A stretch of 64,000 nt of DNA, from contig OX044355.1 in assembly GCA_943846595.1 (NCBI GenBank), forward strand, positions 1,453,501 to 1,517,500, given 5' to 3'. Every line of letters begins with the position of its first letter. Within the stretch, counting starts at the first letter, position 1. The notes under the pieces are model-generated. The model searched no databases. It was not told the DNA's origin and saw nothing but the letters and a program-made list of their open reading frames with translations. This DNA is from an uncultured Polaribacter sp. Its GTDB lineage: Bacteria; Bacteroidota; Bacteroidia; Flavobacteriales; Flavobacteriaceae. Shown here one piece after another: positions 8,673-17,353 of this stretch. The position numbers were made by a program, and so were the translations under genes.

Positions 8673-9158
8673 TTATTTAGAATGCTTTTTTATGATTTCA
8701 TACAATTCCTCTTCCGCTCCTGGAGCATATCCCGTATGTCTGTATACAATTTCATTGCCTTTTAGTACCACTACATGCGGAATCAAAGTAATATTCAGTG
8801 CTCTTTTTAATTCCTGGTTTTTATCCAATAAAATCTGATAGTCCCATCCTTTTCCGTTGATCATTGGTTTAATTCTTTTCTGGGTGCGAGAATCGTCCGT
8901 AGACATCGCAATAATCTCAACACTTGTTTCCTCTTGCCAATCTTCATAGACATCGCTAATCGCATCTAGCTCATTAATACAAGGAACACACCAAGTAGCC
9001 CAAAAAGCTAAAACGGTTACCTTATCCTTGGAAAGTTGACTTTCAATCGATACCGATTTGCCTTTTAATGTATTTACATTTATATTGGGAATGTTTTTCT
9101 GAGAGAAGCAAGTTGCCGAAAAGGCAACAAGAAAAAGGAATACTATTTTTTTTATCAT
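8673..9158 (-). CDS. TlpA-family periplasmic thiol-disulfide oxidoreductase
   Basis: A short (161 residue) exported thioredoxin-like protein. The signal peptide is MIKKIVFLFLVAFSATCFSQ. The mature domain carries the redox motif in LAFWATWCVPCINELDAI (CVPC near residues 56-59) and a cis-proline region near ITLIPHVVVLK. No DUF4369 or other extra domain is present. The neighbouring DUF6029 barrel lies 17 bases downstream in the same transcript, so this protein may keep cysteines of partners in that module reduced or help fold them. Substrate is unknown. Confidence 0.9.
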   Translation of the reverse strand: MIKKIVFLFLVAFSATCFSQKNIPNINVNTLKGKSVSIESQLSKDKVTVLAFWATWCVPCINELDAISDVYEDWQEETSVEIIAMSTDDSRTQKRIKPMINGKGWDYQILLDKNQELKRALNITLIPHVVVLKGNEIVYRHTGYAPGAEEELYEIIKKHSK

Positions 9159-9353
9159 TGGGAGATTTTGTGTTTAAATGAAAGAAAACTAGGAAGCATA
9201 GTGAACCTAAATTGATTTTTTATCTTGATTGCTATTTGTTTACATTAATATTTGTTAATAAAAATTTGTTTATGTATTAAAATTTACTGTTATTTACTCA
9301 GTAAATTAGAAAAATCATTTCAGTAACTAAATTCAAATATAAATAATTAACTA

Positions 9354-10652
9354 ATGAAATCCTTCAAGTCAGCCTATTTTATTGCAGTTATCACAACTCT
9401 TTTTTTATTTTCATGTGCTTCTTCAGAAGAACCAGGAGATACAGTTACTCCTCCGCCAGTATCATCAGTAACGTCGATTGTACTTTCCTCCGACAAAACT
9501 TCTTTTGATGAAGGTGAATCGGTTGTTTTTGCTGTAAAAACAAATTTAAATACAGTAGTTACCTCAGATTCTTCTTTTAAAGTAAATGGGACTAGTATCT
9601 CTGGAAACTTCTATACACCACCTTCCCCAGGAACTTATTCGGTTGTTGCAACCCATGATACATTTACGAGTAATCAAGTTACGCTCACCGTAAATGAAGT
9701 TGCTACGGTAACCGCTATCGAAATTTCTTCAAGTGAACTCGCACTGGCAATTGGACAAGTAACTAACTTTTCGGTTGCTGCTACTTACAGTGATGGTTCT
9801 ACACAAGATGTAACAGCCGACTGTCAGTACGTTGTTAATAATACGGTTTTTAATGGCAGTAGTTATTTAGCTACCGCTGCAGGATCGGTCACTGCAAAAG
9901 CAACATTTTCTTCAATAACCAGTAATGAAATCACCATTCAGGTATCGGATGTTTCCTTACCTACAACTTATACGAAAAAAGCAATTATAGAAGATTATAC
10001 CGGAACCTGGTGTGGATGGTGTCCACGAGTCTCTTATGCCATTAGTTTGGTAGAAGCGGAAACGGATAAGGTTTTTGCCGTAGGAGCACATATTGGTGAT
10101 GCAATGGAAAACACATATTCATCTGCATTAAAAAACGCATTTGAAGTTACAGGATATCCAACGGCCTATGTCAATAGAGCAGCAGAGTGGAACTACCCAG
10201 AACCTAGTAATGTAGCGCAGGCCGTTAATACTGCTCAAGGGTCTACAAATGTAGGTTTGGCAGTGGGGGCTTCTTTAGATGGATCTACAATGAATATTTT
10301 AGTGAGTACTGGTTTTGCTGAAAGTGTAAGTGGAACTAAAATAGTAGTTTTTGTTTTAGAAGATGGAATTCTTGCCAATCAGGCGAACTATACAAGTTAT
10401 TATGGCGGAGGGAGCAACCTTTCAAACTTTGAACACAATCATGTTTTAAGGTATTCAGCAACAGCTGTATTAGGAGATGATACTGAATCAGCAGTAGGTT
10501 TAACGCACAAACCATATACTGTTAATCTTTCTTCTTACGGAGTTTCTAATGTTGAGAATACCGCTGTTCTTGCTTTGCTAGTAGACGCTACAGGGAAAGT
10601 AGTTTTAAACGCCCAGTACACAAAAGTAAATCAAAGTACCTCCTTTGATTAA
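9354..10652 (+). CDS. Omp28-related lipoprotein with Ig-like repeats and thioredoxin-like CxxC domain
   Basis: An SPII signal peptide ends at the lipobox FLFSC with the lipidated Cys at residue 21. Two bacterial Ig-like (BIG2-type) domains follow: about residues 36-115 (VTSIVLSSDKTSFDEGESV) and 116-198 (VTAIEISSSELALAIGQV). From residue 208 there is an Omp28/thioredoxin-like domain with IIEDYTGTWCGWCPR, giving a CGWC redox pair at Cys220 and Cys223. The C-terminal 150 residues are beta-rich. It is divergent from the TlpA-DUF6029 pair across a 195-base AT-rich gap. It is likely a surface or periplasm-facing lipoprotein, and a redox role is inferred from the CxxC only. Confidence 0.88.
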   Translation: MKSFKSAYFIAVITTLFLFSCASSEEPGDTVTPPPVSSVTSIVLSSDKTSFDEGESVVFAVKTNLNTVVTSDSSFKVNGTSISGNFYTPPSPGTYSVVATHDTFTSNQVTLTVNEVATVTAIEISSSELALAIGQVTNFSVAATYSDGSTQDVTADCQYVVNNTVFNGSSYLATAAGSVTAKATFSSITSNEITIQVSDVSLPTTYTKKAIIEDYTGTWCGWCPRVSYAISLVEAETDKVFAVGAHIGDAMENTYSSALKNAFEVTGYPTAYVNRAAEWNYPEPSNVAQAVNTAQGSTNVGLAVGASLDGSTMNILVSTGFAESVSGTKIVVFVLEDGILANQANYTSYYGGGSNLSNFEHNHVLRYSATAVLGDDTESAVGLTHKPYTVNLSSYGVSNVENTAVLALLVDATGKVVLNAQYTKVNQSTSFD

Positions 10653-10676
10653 TTATGAGGATACCTAATTAAAATG

Positions 10677-10704
10677 AAACTGTCTTTTTAAGGCAGTTTT
10701 TTTT
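10677..10704 (+). terminator. Rho-independent terminator after the Omp28-like gene
   Basis: A hairpin with arms AAACTGTC and GGCAGTTT (one G-U pair) around a short A/T loop is followed by a run of T residues. It lies 25 bases after the stop codon. Confidence 0.8.
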
Positions 10705-10741
10705 GCTTAAAATTTTGCCACTTGATAGAATGAAGATGTGT

Positions 10742-10786
10742 AATAATCGCTCAAAAAAGATGGCAGAAATGAAACGAGCGATTATT
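10742..10786. repeat. 11-bp perfect inverted repeat in a convergent intergenic gap
   Basis: AATAATCGCTC at 10742-10752 is exactly complementary to GAGCGATTATT at 10776-10786, with a 23-base loop. It sits between the convergent Omp28-like and ABC exporter genes. There is no strong T-run, so it may be a second weak terminator or a protein-binding palindrome. The rest of 10705-10949 shows no gene. Confidence 0.55.
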
Positions 10787-10949
10787 TCTAATTCCTCTTA
10801 TCAATTTTCGATTTGATGCCTATACTGAAAGTGATTTTTAAACGGGCTACAATACTTGTTTAGTAAACATCCAGCAGAGCTGTCTTCCCAGAGGTAATTT
10901 GCTTAGAGCAGCTCATTTTGTAAAAATAAAAAGAACTTTGTTTCATTGT

Positions 10950-12779
10950 TTAGCTAAGCGATTGCATATTTACGAGTTTGAAGTATTCTCCTTTGTTGGC
11001 AAGTAAATCTTGGTGTTTTCCTTCTTCCACAATTTTTCCTTTTTTTAGCACCACAATTTTATCTGCTTTCTGAATGGTAGACAATCTATGTGCAATGACT
11101 AAAGAAGTTCTATTTTGCATCATTTTTTCTAAAGCAACTTGAACCAGTTGTTCCGATTCAGTGTCTAAAGCAGAAGTTGCTTCGTCTAAGATCATGATTG
11201 GTGGATTCTTTAAAACGGCTCTGGCAATTGACAACCGTTGTTTTTGACCTCCAGAAAGCGTATTTCCACTATCCCCAATGTTCGTGTCAAATTTCTTTGG
11301 TAAATGTTGAATGAACTCATTTGCATTTGCAATTTCTGAGGCTTCTAATACGGCCGAGTCTGTTGCGTTTTGAGCACCCAATTTAATATTGTTTGCAATC
11401 GTATCATTGAATAGGATGGAGTCTTGTGAAACAATACCCATTAGCGCTCGCAATGATTTTTTGGTAACCGTTTTAATGTTTATGCCATCAATAAATATTG
11501 CGCCTTCATTTACATCATAAAAACGAGTTATTAAATTGGCTAATGTAGATTTTCCACTTCCAGACTGTCCTACCAAAGCAACCGTTTCTCCTTTTTTAAT
11601 GGTGAGTGAAAAGTCTTTTAAAACCTCGTCATCCTTATATTTAAAAGCGATGTTTTTGAATTCAATTTCATTTGTAAATTCATTTTTCACAAGTGCATTT
11701 TCGAGGTCTTTAATTTCATTATTAGCATTCAAAACATCCATAATTCTTTCTGCGGAAGCCTCTCCCTTTTGTATTTTGTAAAATGCCGTTGTAATTAATT
11801 TTATAGGGTTCAAAACGGTATAAAACAAGACAATGTAGCCAAAGAATTCATCGGGTTTTAAATTGCTAGTTTTTGATAAAACCTCCGAACCTCCATACCA
11901 TAAAATGGCAATGATGGTTGCAGAACCTAAAAACTCACTCATTGGTGATGCCAGTGTTTGTCTGTGAAAAACACTGGTCATCAAATTTTTAAACTCTTTG
12001 GTAGATGCGTTGAACTTTGAGGCTATTATTTTTTCAGCATTAAAACCTTTTATGATTTTTAAACCGGTTAAGGTCTCTTCTATAAAGGATAAGAAATTAC
12101 CGGTTTCTTTTTGGGCTTTTACGGATTTTGCCTTTAGTTTTTTACTGATTGAAGAAATGATAAATCCAGAAACTGGCAATAAAATAAACACAAAAAGTGT
12201 CAATTTTAAACTCATGAAAAACATGATGGAGATTGCAATAATTACAGTTAGTGGTTCTCTTACAATCGTTTCAATAGATGTTAAAATAGAAACTTCCACT
12301 TCTTGCACATCTGCGGTCATTCTTGCAATAATATCTCCTTTTCTTTTTTCAGAAAAATAAGCAATGGGTAAGGTTACGACTTTATGATACAGTTCATCAC
12401 GCAATTCTTTTACAATTCCAGTTCTTAAAAAAGTAATGGAGTAGGAGGCTAAGTAACGAAAGAAATTTTTCAAGAAAAATAACGATAACGCTAATAAACA
12501 GATAAACAACAACGTGTTGATTGTTCCTTCCGTTTCTATTTTTATAGAGATGTAATGGTAAAAAAGATCTTTCAAATAGCCTCCAATTTGGGGAATACCC
12601 TCGTAAGTAGGCTTTGTGGTTACTTTATTTTCTGTACCAAATAAAATTCCTAAAACAGGGATAAAAGCCAATACAGACAGCACATTAAAAATGGCATATA
12701 AAATATTAAATACCACGTTCAATACGGTGTATTTTCGATATCCTTTTTCGTAATTTAAAATGTCCTTAAAATAGCTCAT
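10950..12779 (-). CDS. MsbA-like ABC exporter (fused permease and ATPase)
   Basis: A type IV half-transporter of 609 residues that would act as a homodimer in the inner membrane, probably flipping lipid A, glycolipid or another hydrophobic substrate. About residues 15-330 form the six-helix transmembrane domain (VLNVVFNILYAIFNVLSVLAF and later helices). The C-terminal nucleotide-binding domain has Walker A GQSGSGKS, Q-loop in IVSQDS, signature LSGGQKQR, Walker B IMILDEATSALD and the switch histidine in VIAHRLS. The start ATG overlaps the stop of the upstream phosphomutase by one base (TAATG), so the two are translationally coupled. Substrate identity is not determined by sequence. Confidence 0.92.
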   Translation of the reverse strand: MSYFKDILNYEKGYRKYTVLNVVFNILYAIFNVLSVLAFIPVLGILFGTENKVTTKPTYEGIPQIGGYLKDLFYHYISIKIETEGTINTLLFICLLALSLFFLKNFFRYLASYSITFLRTGIVKELRDELYHKVVTLPIAYFSEKRKGDIIARMTADVQEVEVSILTSIETIVREPLTVIIAISIMFFMSLKLTLFVFILLPVSGFIISSISKKLKAKSVKAQKETGNFLSFIEETLTGLKIIKGFNAEKIIASKFNASTKEFKNLMTSVFHRQTLASPMSEFLGSATIIAILWYGGSEVLSKTSNLKPDEFFGYIVLFYTVLNPIKLITTAFYKIQKGEASAERIMDVLNANNEIKDLENALVKNEFTNEIEFKNIAFKYKDDEVLKDFSLTIKKGETVALVGQSGSGKSTLANLITRFYDVNEGAIFIDGINIKTVTKKSLRALMGIVSQDSILFNDTIANNIKLGAQNATDSAVLEASEIANANEFIQHLPKKFDTNIGDSGNTLSGGQKQRLSIARAVLKNPPIMILDEATSALDTESEQLVQVALEKMMQNRTSLVIAHRLSTIQKADKIVVLKKGKIVEEGKHQDLLANKGEYFKLVNMQSLS

Positions 12780-14494
12780 TATTTCAGTTGCATTTCTTTA
12801 ATAATTCGTTGAATCTTTGCATCCAGTTCTACTTCAGTCTTTTCTGCATTATTAGTGGTATCTAAAGGAGTATTGACACTAAAATAAAACTTAATTTTAG
12901 GTTCCGTTCCACTTGGCCTCGCAGCAATCCTAGTTCCTTTATCTGTTTGATAAATTAACACATTTGATTTTGGTAATTCAATATTGATTTCTTTGCCTGT
13001 GATCAAGTTCTTTTCAATAGAGGCGTTGTAGTCTGAGAGCGTTACAACCCTTTCCCCATCAATTTCCGTTAAAGGATTGTTTCGCATGTCGCTCAATATT
13101 TGCTGAATTTGTGCAGCACCATCCATTCCTTCTTTGACAATCGCAATTAAATGTTCCTTATAAAAGTTGTTTTCCACATAAATCGCTAACAATTCTTTGT
13201 AAAAAGAACTACTATTTTGTTTTGCATATGCAGCAACCTCACAGGCCAATAGCGTTGCCGTAACAGCATCTTTATCTCTCACAAAATCACCAACCATATA
13301 GCCAAAACTCTCTTCACCACCTCCAATAAAGTCCATGGTTTTATAGTCTTGAATCATTTTGGCAATCCATTTAAAACCTGTTAAACCCACTTTGGTTGCT
13401 ACTCCGAAATTTGCAGCAATTTTATTGACCAATTCTGTTGAAACAATCGTTGACCCAATGAATTGATTTCCATTGATACGGCCTTCCTCTTTCCATTTTT
13501 TTAATAAAAATTGTGTCATAACAACCATGGTCTGGTTCCCATTCATCAATTTCATTTTTCCATCAACATCTCTAACAGCCACCCCCAATCGGTCACAATC
13601 TGGATCAGTACCGATCACAATATCTGCACCGATTTTATTTGCCAAATCAGTAGCCATTTTTAAGGCTTCTGGTTCTTCTGGATTTGGAGATTTTACAGTA
13701 GGAAAATCGCCATCAGGAATTCTTTGTTCTTTAACAATATGCACATCCGTATATCCTGCTTTTTCCAATGCCTCTGGAACTGAAACAATAGAAGTTCCAT
13801 GTAAAGAAGTAAAAACAATTTTTAAATTTTTACGATCTATGTTTTCTGACAAAGAACCATTTTTTACGGCACCTTCCACAAATGCATCATCCACAGTTTT
13901 TCCAATTTCCTCGAGAAGCGTATTGTTTGCATTGAAGTTTATTTCAGAAAAGTCAATCGCTTTTACCATGCTGATAATTCCATGATCATGAGGAGGAACA
14001 ATTTGTCCGCCATCTGCCCAATATACTTTGTAACCATTATATTCAGGCGGATTGTGAGAAGCTGTTAAAACAATACCCGCATCACAAGCTAGATGACGTA
14101 CTGCAAAAGACAGTTCGGGTGTTGCACGTAAATCTTCAAACAAAAACACTTTGATGTTATTTGCGGTGAATACATCGGCAACAAGTTTTGCGAATTTTTT
14201 GCTATTGTGTCTGCAATCATAGGCAATGACAACTTTCAGTTGTTCTTTCTGAACGTTTTTAATCAAATAATTAGAAAGTCCTTGTGTAGCTCTACCGAGT
14301 GTATATTTATTGATTCTGTTGGTTCCAGCACCCATGATCCCCCTCATTCCACCAGTACCAAATTCGGTGTCCTTATAAAATCGGTCTGTCAATTCTGGTG
14401 AATTGCTGTCTATGAGTTGCTGAATTTCTTGTTGTGTTTCTGCATCAAAAGTAGAAGAAAGCCATTGCTTCGCATTCTCTAAAATTTCGTTCAT
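12779..14494 (-). CDS. Phosphohexomutase (phosphoglucomutase/phosphomannomutase family)
   Basis: Interconverts hexose 1- and 6-phosphates to supply nucleotide sugars for glycan synthesis. All four family loops are present: the phosphoserine loop TASHNPPEYNGYKVYW with Ser146, the metal-binding GTDPDCDRLGVAV, the sugar-binding GGGEESFGY, and the phosphate-binding RPSGTEPKIKFYF near the C-terminus. The length of 571 is that of the long PGM2-like branch common in Bacteroidota. It lies between a polyprenyl-phosphate glycosyltransferase upstream and an MsbA-like exporter downstream, consistent with an envelope glycan or lipid pathway. Substrate preference (glucose, mannose or ribose phosphate) cannot be decided. 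Confidence 0.93.
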   Translation of the reverse strand: MNEILENAKQWLSSTFDAETQQEIQQLIDSNSPELTDRFYKDTEFGTGGMRGIMGAGTNRINKYTLGRATQGLSNYLIKNVQKEQLKVVIAYDCRHNSKKFAKLVADVFTANNIKVFLFEDLRATPELSFAVRHLACDAGIVLTASHNPPEYNGYKVYWADGGQIVPPHDHGIISMVKAIDFSEINFNANNTLLEEIGKTVDDAFVEGAVKNGSLSENIDRKNLKIVFTSLHGTSIVSVPEALEKAGYTDVHIVKEQRIPDGDFPTVKSPNPEEPEALKMATDLANKIGADIVIGTDPDCDRLGVAVRDVDGKMKLMNGNQTMVVMTQFLLKKWKEEGRINGNQFIGSTIVSTELVNKIAANFGVATKVGLTGFKWIAKMIQDYKTMDFIGGGEESFGYMVGDFVRDKDAVTATLLACEVAAYAKQNSSSFYKELLAIYVENNFYKEHLIAIVKEGMDGAAQIQQILSDMRNNPLTEIDGERVVTLSDYNASIEKNLITGKEINIELPKSNVLIYQTDKGTRIAARPSGTEPKIKFYFSVNTPLDTTNNAEKTEVELDAKIQRIIKEMQLK

Positions 14495-14526
14495 TTCGTT
14501 ATTATTTATTACTGCAAAGATACAGT

Positions 14527-15483
14527 TTAGAAATTGAGTTTTTCTTTTATTCTATAGTGTTTTATAGTGTCTTTTGATTTTATGATGAGTTCCCCAATAA
14601 ATCCAGATAGAAACAATAAGGTTCCCAAAATCATAGCAGTTAGGGCGATGTAAAACCATGGATTCTCGGTCACTAAAATAGTACTAGAACCCTTGTACAA
14701 TTTATACAATTTTACGGCACCTATGTAAAATGCCGAGATGGTACCAAATAAAAACATAAAAGTTCCCCACAGCCCAAAAAAGTGCATGGGTCTTTTACCG
14801 AATTTTGAAAGAAAAGAAATGGTGATTAAATCTAAAAAACCATTGACAAAACGTTCCATACCAAACTTGGTAACTCCATATTTTCTTGCTTGATGCTGTA
14901 CTATTTTCTCTCCAATTTTAGTAAAACCTTCGTTTTTTGCTAAAACAGGAATGTAGCGGTGCATCTCTCCGCTCACTTTTACAGTTTTAACCACAATGTT
15001 TTTATAGGCTTTTAATCCGCAATTAAAATCGTGTAATTTTAAACCAGAAGTTCTTCTGGCAGCCGCATTAAATAATTTTGAAGGGATATTTTTAGTAATA
15101 AGGTTGTCGTAGCGTTTCTTTTTCCATCCCGAAATTAAGTCGAAATCTTCTTTGATGATTAAATCGTAGAGTTCAGGAATTTCATCGGGATTGTCTTGTA
15201 AATCTGCATCCATGGTAATGACTACATCACCTTGTGCCAATTCAAAACCTGCATCCAAAGCTTGAGATTTTCCGAAGTTTTTCTGGAATCGAATGCCTTT
15301 TACGGCCTCGTTTTCTTGAGATAGTTTTTCGATCATGTTCCAAGAACGATCGGTACTCCCATCATCAATAAAAATAAGTTCGTATGTATAACGATTGGAT
15401 TGCATGACTTTTGCAATCCAATCGTGTAATTCTTGTAAGGATTCGTCCTCGTTAAGAAGTGGTATGACTACCGAAATATCCAT
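14527..15483 (-). CDS. Family 2 glycosyltransferase, DPM1/GtrB-like, with two C-terminal membrane helices
   Basis: A polyprenyl-phosphate sugar transferase. The GT-A domain is obvious: DISVVIPLLNEDESLQEL, FIDDGSTDRSW, and the metal site MDADLQDNPDEIP around residue 92. Two hydrophobic helices follow after residue 230 (GLWGTFMFLFGTISAFYIG and FYIALTAMILGTLLFLSGF), and the C-terminus is basic and cytoplasmic. This layout matches ArnC/GtrB proteins that load a sugar onto undecaprenyl phosphate. The 318-residue length fits. It lies 32 bases upstream of the phosphohexomutase on the same strand, so the three genes ending with the ABC exporter may form one operon. Confidence 0.9.
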   Translation of the reverse strand: MDISVVIPLLNEDESLQELHDWIAKVMQSNRYTYELIFIDDGSTDRSWNMIEKLSQENEAVKGIRFQKNFGKSQALDAGFELAQGDVVITMDADLQDNPDEIPELYDLIIKEDFDLISGWKKKRYDNLITKNIPSKLFNAAARRTSGLKLHDFNCGLKAYKNIVVKTVKVSGEMHRYIPVLAKNEGFTKIGEKIVQHQARKYGVTKFGMERFVNGFLDLITISFLSKFGKRPMHFFGLWGTFMFLFGTISAFYIGAVKLYKLYKGSSTILVTENPWFYIALTAMILGTLLFLSGFIGELIIKSKDTIKHYRIKEKLNF

Positions 15484-15570
15484 AGGTTAAAAATTAAAGC
15501 GAATTTTTGAAGAAACAAAAGTAACCCTAATTCTACTTTTTACCTAAAAAGGAACCTTTTTAACTTGAAT

Positions 15571-16098
15571 TTAGTAATTGTCTTCTTCTGTTCTTTTCAT
15601 TATAGCCCCAGCAATAGCAGAAGATACGAAGCCTAAAAAAGCGAATAATAATAGTCCTAAAGAATCTCCAATAATCGTTCCTTGAAATTTCGATTGCATA
15701 GCTACTTGTGCTTCGGTCTGTTCCTCCGTTAATCCCCTCTCTAGGTATGCTTGTGTTTGCACTTCTGCTACTTGAGTATAAAAATCAGGCTCAATTAAGG
15801 TAGAAAATACACGAACATAAATAACATTGATTAATGTTCCCATTAATACAATACCAACACCAATTTTTACAGCTTGTCCCCATGATAAAAAACCTCCATT
15901 ACTTTTTTTGAATTTTGAGTTACCAATGATCGGAAATAAAATTAAGCAAACTGCCAAGACTCCGATATTTATAAGTCCCCCAGTAGTAGTGAGATGCATC
16001 GCTGCGGCATAGAGCAATAAGTTTGTGAAAACAACAATTAATCCATAATAAAGCCCATAATTTAAAATAATATTTTTACTATTCGCTTGGTTTTCCAT
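15571..16098 (-). CDS. DUF4199 domain-containing membrane protein
   Basis: A 175-residue integral membrane protein with four predicted helices: about residues 12-33, 38-58, 75-97 and 140-165. Helices 3 and 4 are separated by a charged stretch rich in Glu and Gln (EVQTQAYLERGLTEEQTEAQ), as in DUF4199 proteins of Bacteroidota. The family has no known function. It lies 87 bases upstream of the GtrB-like gene on the same strand, and could be the first gene of that transcript. Confidence 0.85.
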   Translation of the reverse strand: MENQANSKNIILNYGLYYGLIVVFTNLLLYAAAMHLTTTGGLINIGVLAVCLILFPIIGNSKFKKSNGGFLSWGQAVKIGVGIVLMGTLINVIYVRVFSTLIEPDFYTQVAEVQTQAYLERGLTEEQTEAQVAMQSKFQGTIIGDSLGLLLFAFLGFVSSAIAGAIMKRTEEDNY

Positions 16099-16246
16099 GA
16101 TTTTAATTTTTTAGTTAAAAGTTGACAAATGTATTAAATTCCTTTTGATGTTTATAAGTATTAATTAAACAATTGATTAGTAGTCAAAATTTTAAAAAGT
16201 TACAAAATTTTGACATTTTTTTAACGGTAGAATTAAAAATAGATTG

Positions 16247-16254
16247 TAGATTTG
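16247..16254 (+). promoter_or_regulatory. Putative -7 box for the SRP RNA gene
   Basis: TAGATTTG matches the TAnnTTTG consensus and ends about five bases before the first strongly paired base of the RNA. No good -33 TTG lies at standard spacing. Confidence 0.4.
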
Positions 16255-16357
16255 CTGCGGCAAGTTCTACACAACTAGCTCCCTTTGAATCCTCCAGGGC
16301 GGGAACGCAGCAAAGGTATTAGGTTGTAGCAGTGTGATGTAGGTAGCTTGCCATTTT
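16255..16357 (+). ncRNA. ffs: Signal recognition particle RNA, small bacterial type (4.5S)
   Basis: The RNA scaffolds Ffh for cotranslational targeting to the membrane, where it meets FtsY (also encoded here near 24 kb). The conserved tetraloop domain is recognisable in CCTCCAGGGCGGGAACGCAG followed by CAAAGGTA. The flanks fold into a long helix: GGCAAG at 16259-16264 pairs with CTTGCC at 16347-16352, continued by TTCTAC with GTAGG. A T-run directly after the 3' arm acts as terminator. Length of about 100 bases is right for flavobacterial SRP RNA. Exact ends are approximate. Confidence 0.9.
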
Positions 16358-16359
16358 TT

Positions 16360-16629
16360 GTACCCCAAAGTTTCCTTTTAAATGGAGCATTTCTCTCCGT
16401 TCTTTTTTCTTCCATTTGTAGTGAAACCCTAAAAACTATTGTAGTAACTTTTACAATTGTTTATAAAACATAAAAAAATACTTTTATTCCAGATATAAAA
16501 TTGTGTTTGAGTGCCTATCTTTGCTTTTAATAGAGAAGCGATTCTCTTTTTTGTAGCACGCTAAAGAACGCATGGTGAAAATCGCTTTGAAACTCACATA
16601 ACATTGAATTCATAACTAAATACATTCAT
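16360..16629 (+). other. Leader region upstream of transaldolase
   Basis: These 270 bases carry no convincing gene. TATCTTTG at 16516-16523 matches the flavobacterial -7 consensus, which would give a leader of about 100 bases before the transaldolase ATG. A -33 element is not clear. Part of the leader (GAGAAGCGATTCTC at about 16533-16546) is self-complementary. Confidence 0.35.
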
Positions 16630-17283
16630 ATGAAATTTTTTATCGATACAGCAAATTTAGCACAAATACAAGAAGCACAAGCTTTGGGTATTTTAGATGG
16701 AGTAACCACCAACCCTTCTTTAATGGCCAAAGAAGGAATTACTGGACAAGCAAACATCATCAATCATTACAAAGCAATTTGTGAATTGGTAGAAGGCGAT
16801 GTATCAGCAGAGGTAATTGCAACCGATTTTGATGGAATGGTAAAAGAAGGAGAAGCTTTGGCGGCCTTAAATCCACAGATCGTGGTGAAGTTACCAATGA
16901 TAAAAGATGGAATAAAAGCCTGTAAATATTTTTCATCAAAAGGAATTAAGACCAATGTAACCTTAGTATTTTCAGCAGGACAAGCATTGTTAGCTGCCAA
17001 GGCAGGTGCTACCTATGTGTCTCCTTTTATTGGTCGTTTGGATGATATTTCTACGGACGGATTAAATCTAATTTCAGAAATTCGTTTGATTTATGATAAT
17101 TACGGGTTTGAAACTCAAATTTTAGCTGCTTCTGTGCGTCACACCATGCATATTATTGATTGTGCAAAAATAGGTTCCGATGTAATGACAGGACCTCTAA
17201 GTGCTATTGAAGGTTTGCTTAAGCACCCTTTAACCGATATTGGATTGGCAAAATTCTTAGCAGATTATAAAAAAGGAAACTAG
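16630..17283 (+). CDS. Transaldolase, short (TalC/FSA-like) type
   Basis: A class I aldolase of the pentose phosphate pathway that forms a Schiff base with a dihydroxyacetone unit. The 217 residues show the short-form pattern: MKFFIDTANLAQIQEA, GVTTNPSLMAKEG, the Schiff-base lysine in IVVKLPM, NVTLVFSAGQALLAAKAGA and SPFIGRLDD. The final segment has GPLSAIEGLLKHPLTDIGLAKF. In Bacteroidota proteins of this length are usually annotated as transaldolase, but fructose-6-phosphate aldolase activity is possible and cannot be ruled out by eye. It is followed by menD after 70 bases. Confidence 0.92.
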   Translation: MKFFIDTANLAQIQEAQALGILDGVTTNPSLMAKEGITGQANIINHYKAICELVEGDVSAEVIATDFDGMVKEGEALAALNPQIVVKLPMIKDGIKACKYFSSKGIKTNVTLVFSAGQALLAAKAGATYVSPFIGRLDDISTDGLNLISEIRLIYDNYGFETQILAASVRHTMHIIDCAKIGSDVMTGPLSAIEGLLKHPLTDIGLAKFLADYKKGN

Positions 17284-17353
17284 AAAGTTTTTCGTTTTTA
17301 GTGACTCACTTCTAACTGATAACTTTTTAAATCTTTCAAAAGGTTTAAAAAAA

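Noticed and set aside
11998-12360. 120-residue plus-strand ORF
   Set aside because: Lies antisense within the ABC exporter transmembrane domain; hydrophobic text is the mirror of that gene.
13473-13985. 170-residue plus-strand ORF
   Set aside because: It is the mirror of a conserved phosphohexomutase in another frame with no family features or start signal.
10950-14494. ABC exporter plus phosphohexomutase as a drug-resistance pair
   Set aside because: Family features and the GtrB-like neighbour point to envelope lipid or glycan export; no resistance feature is visible.
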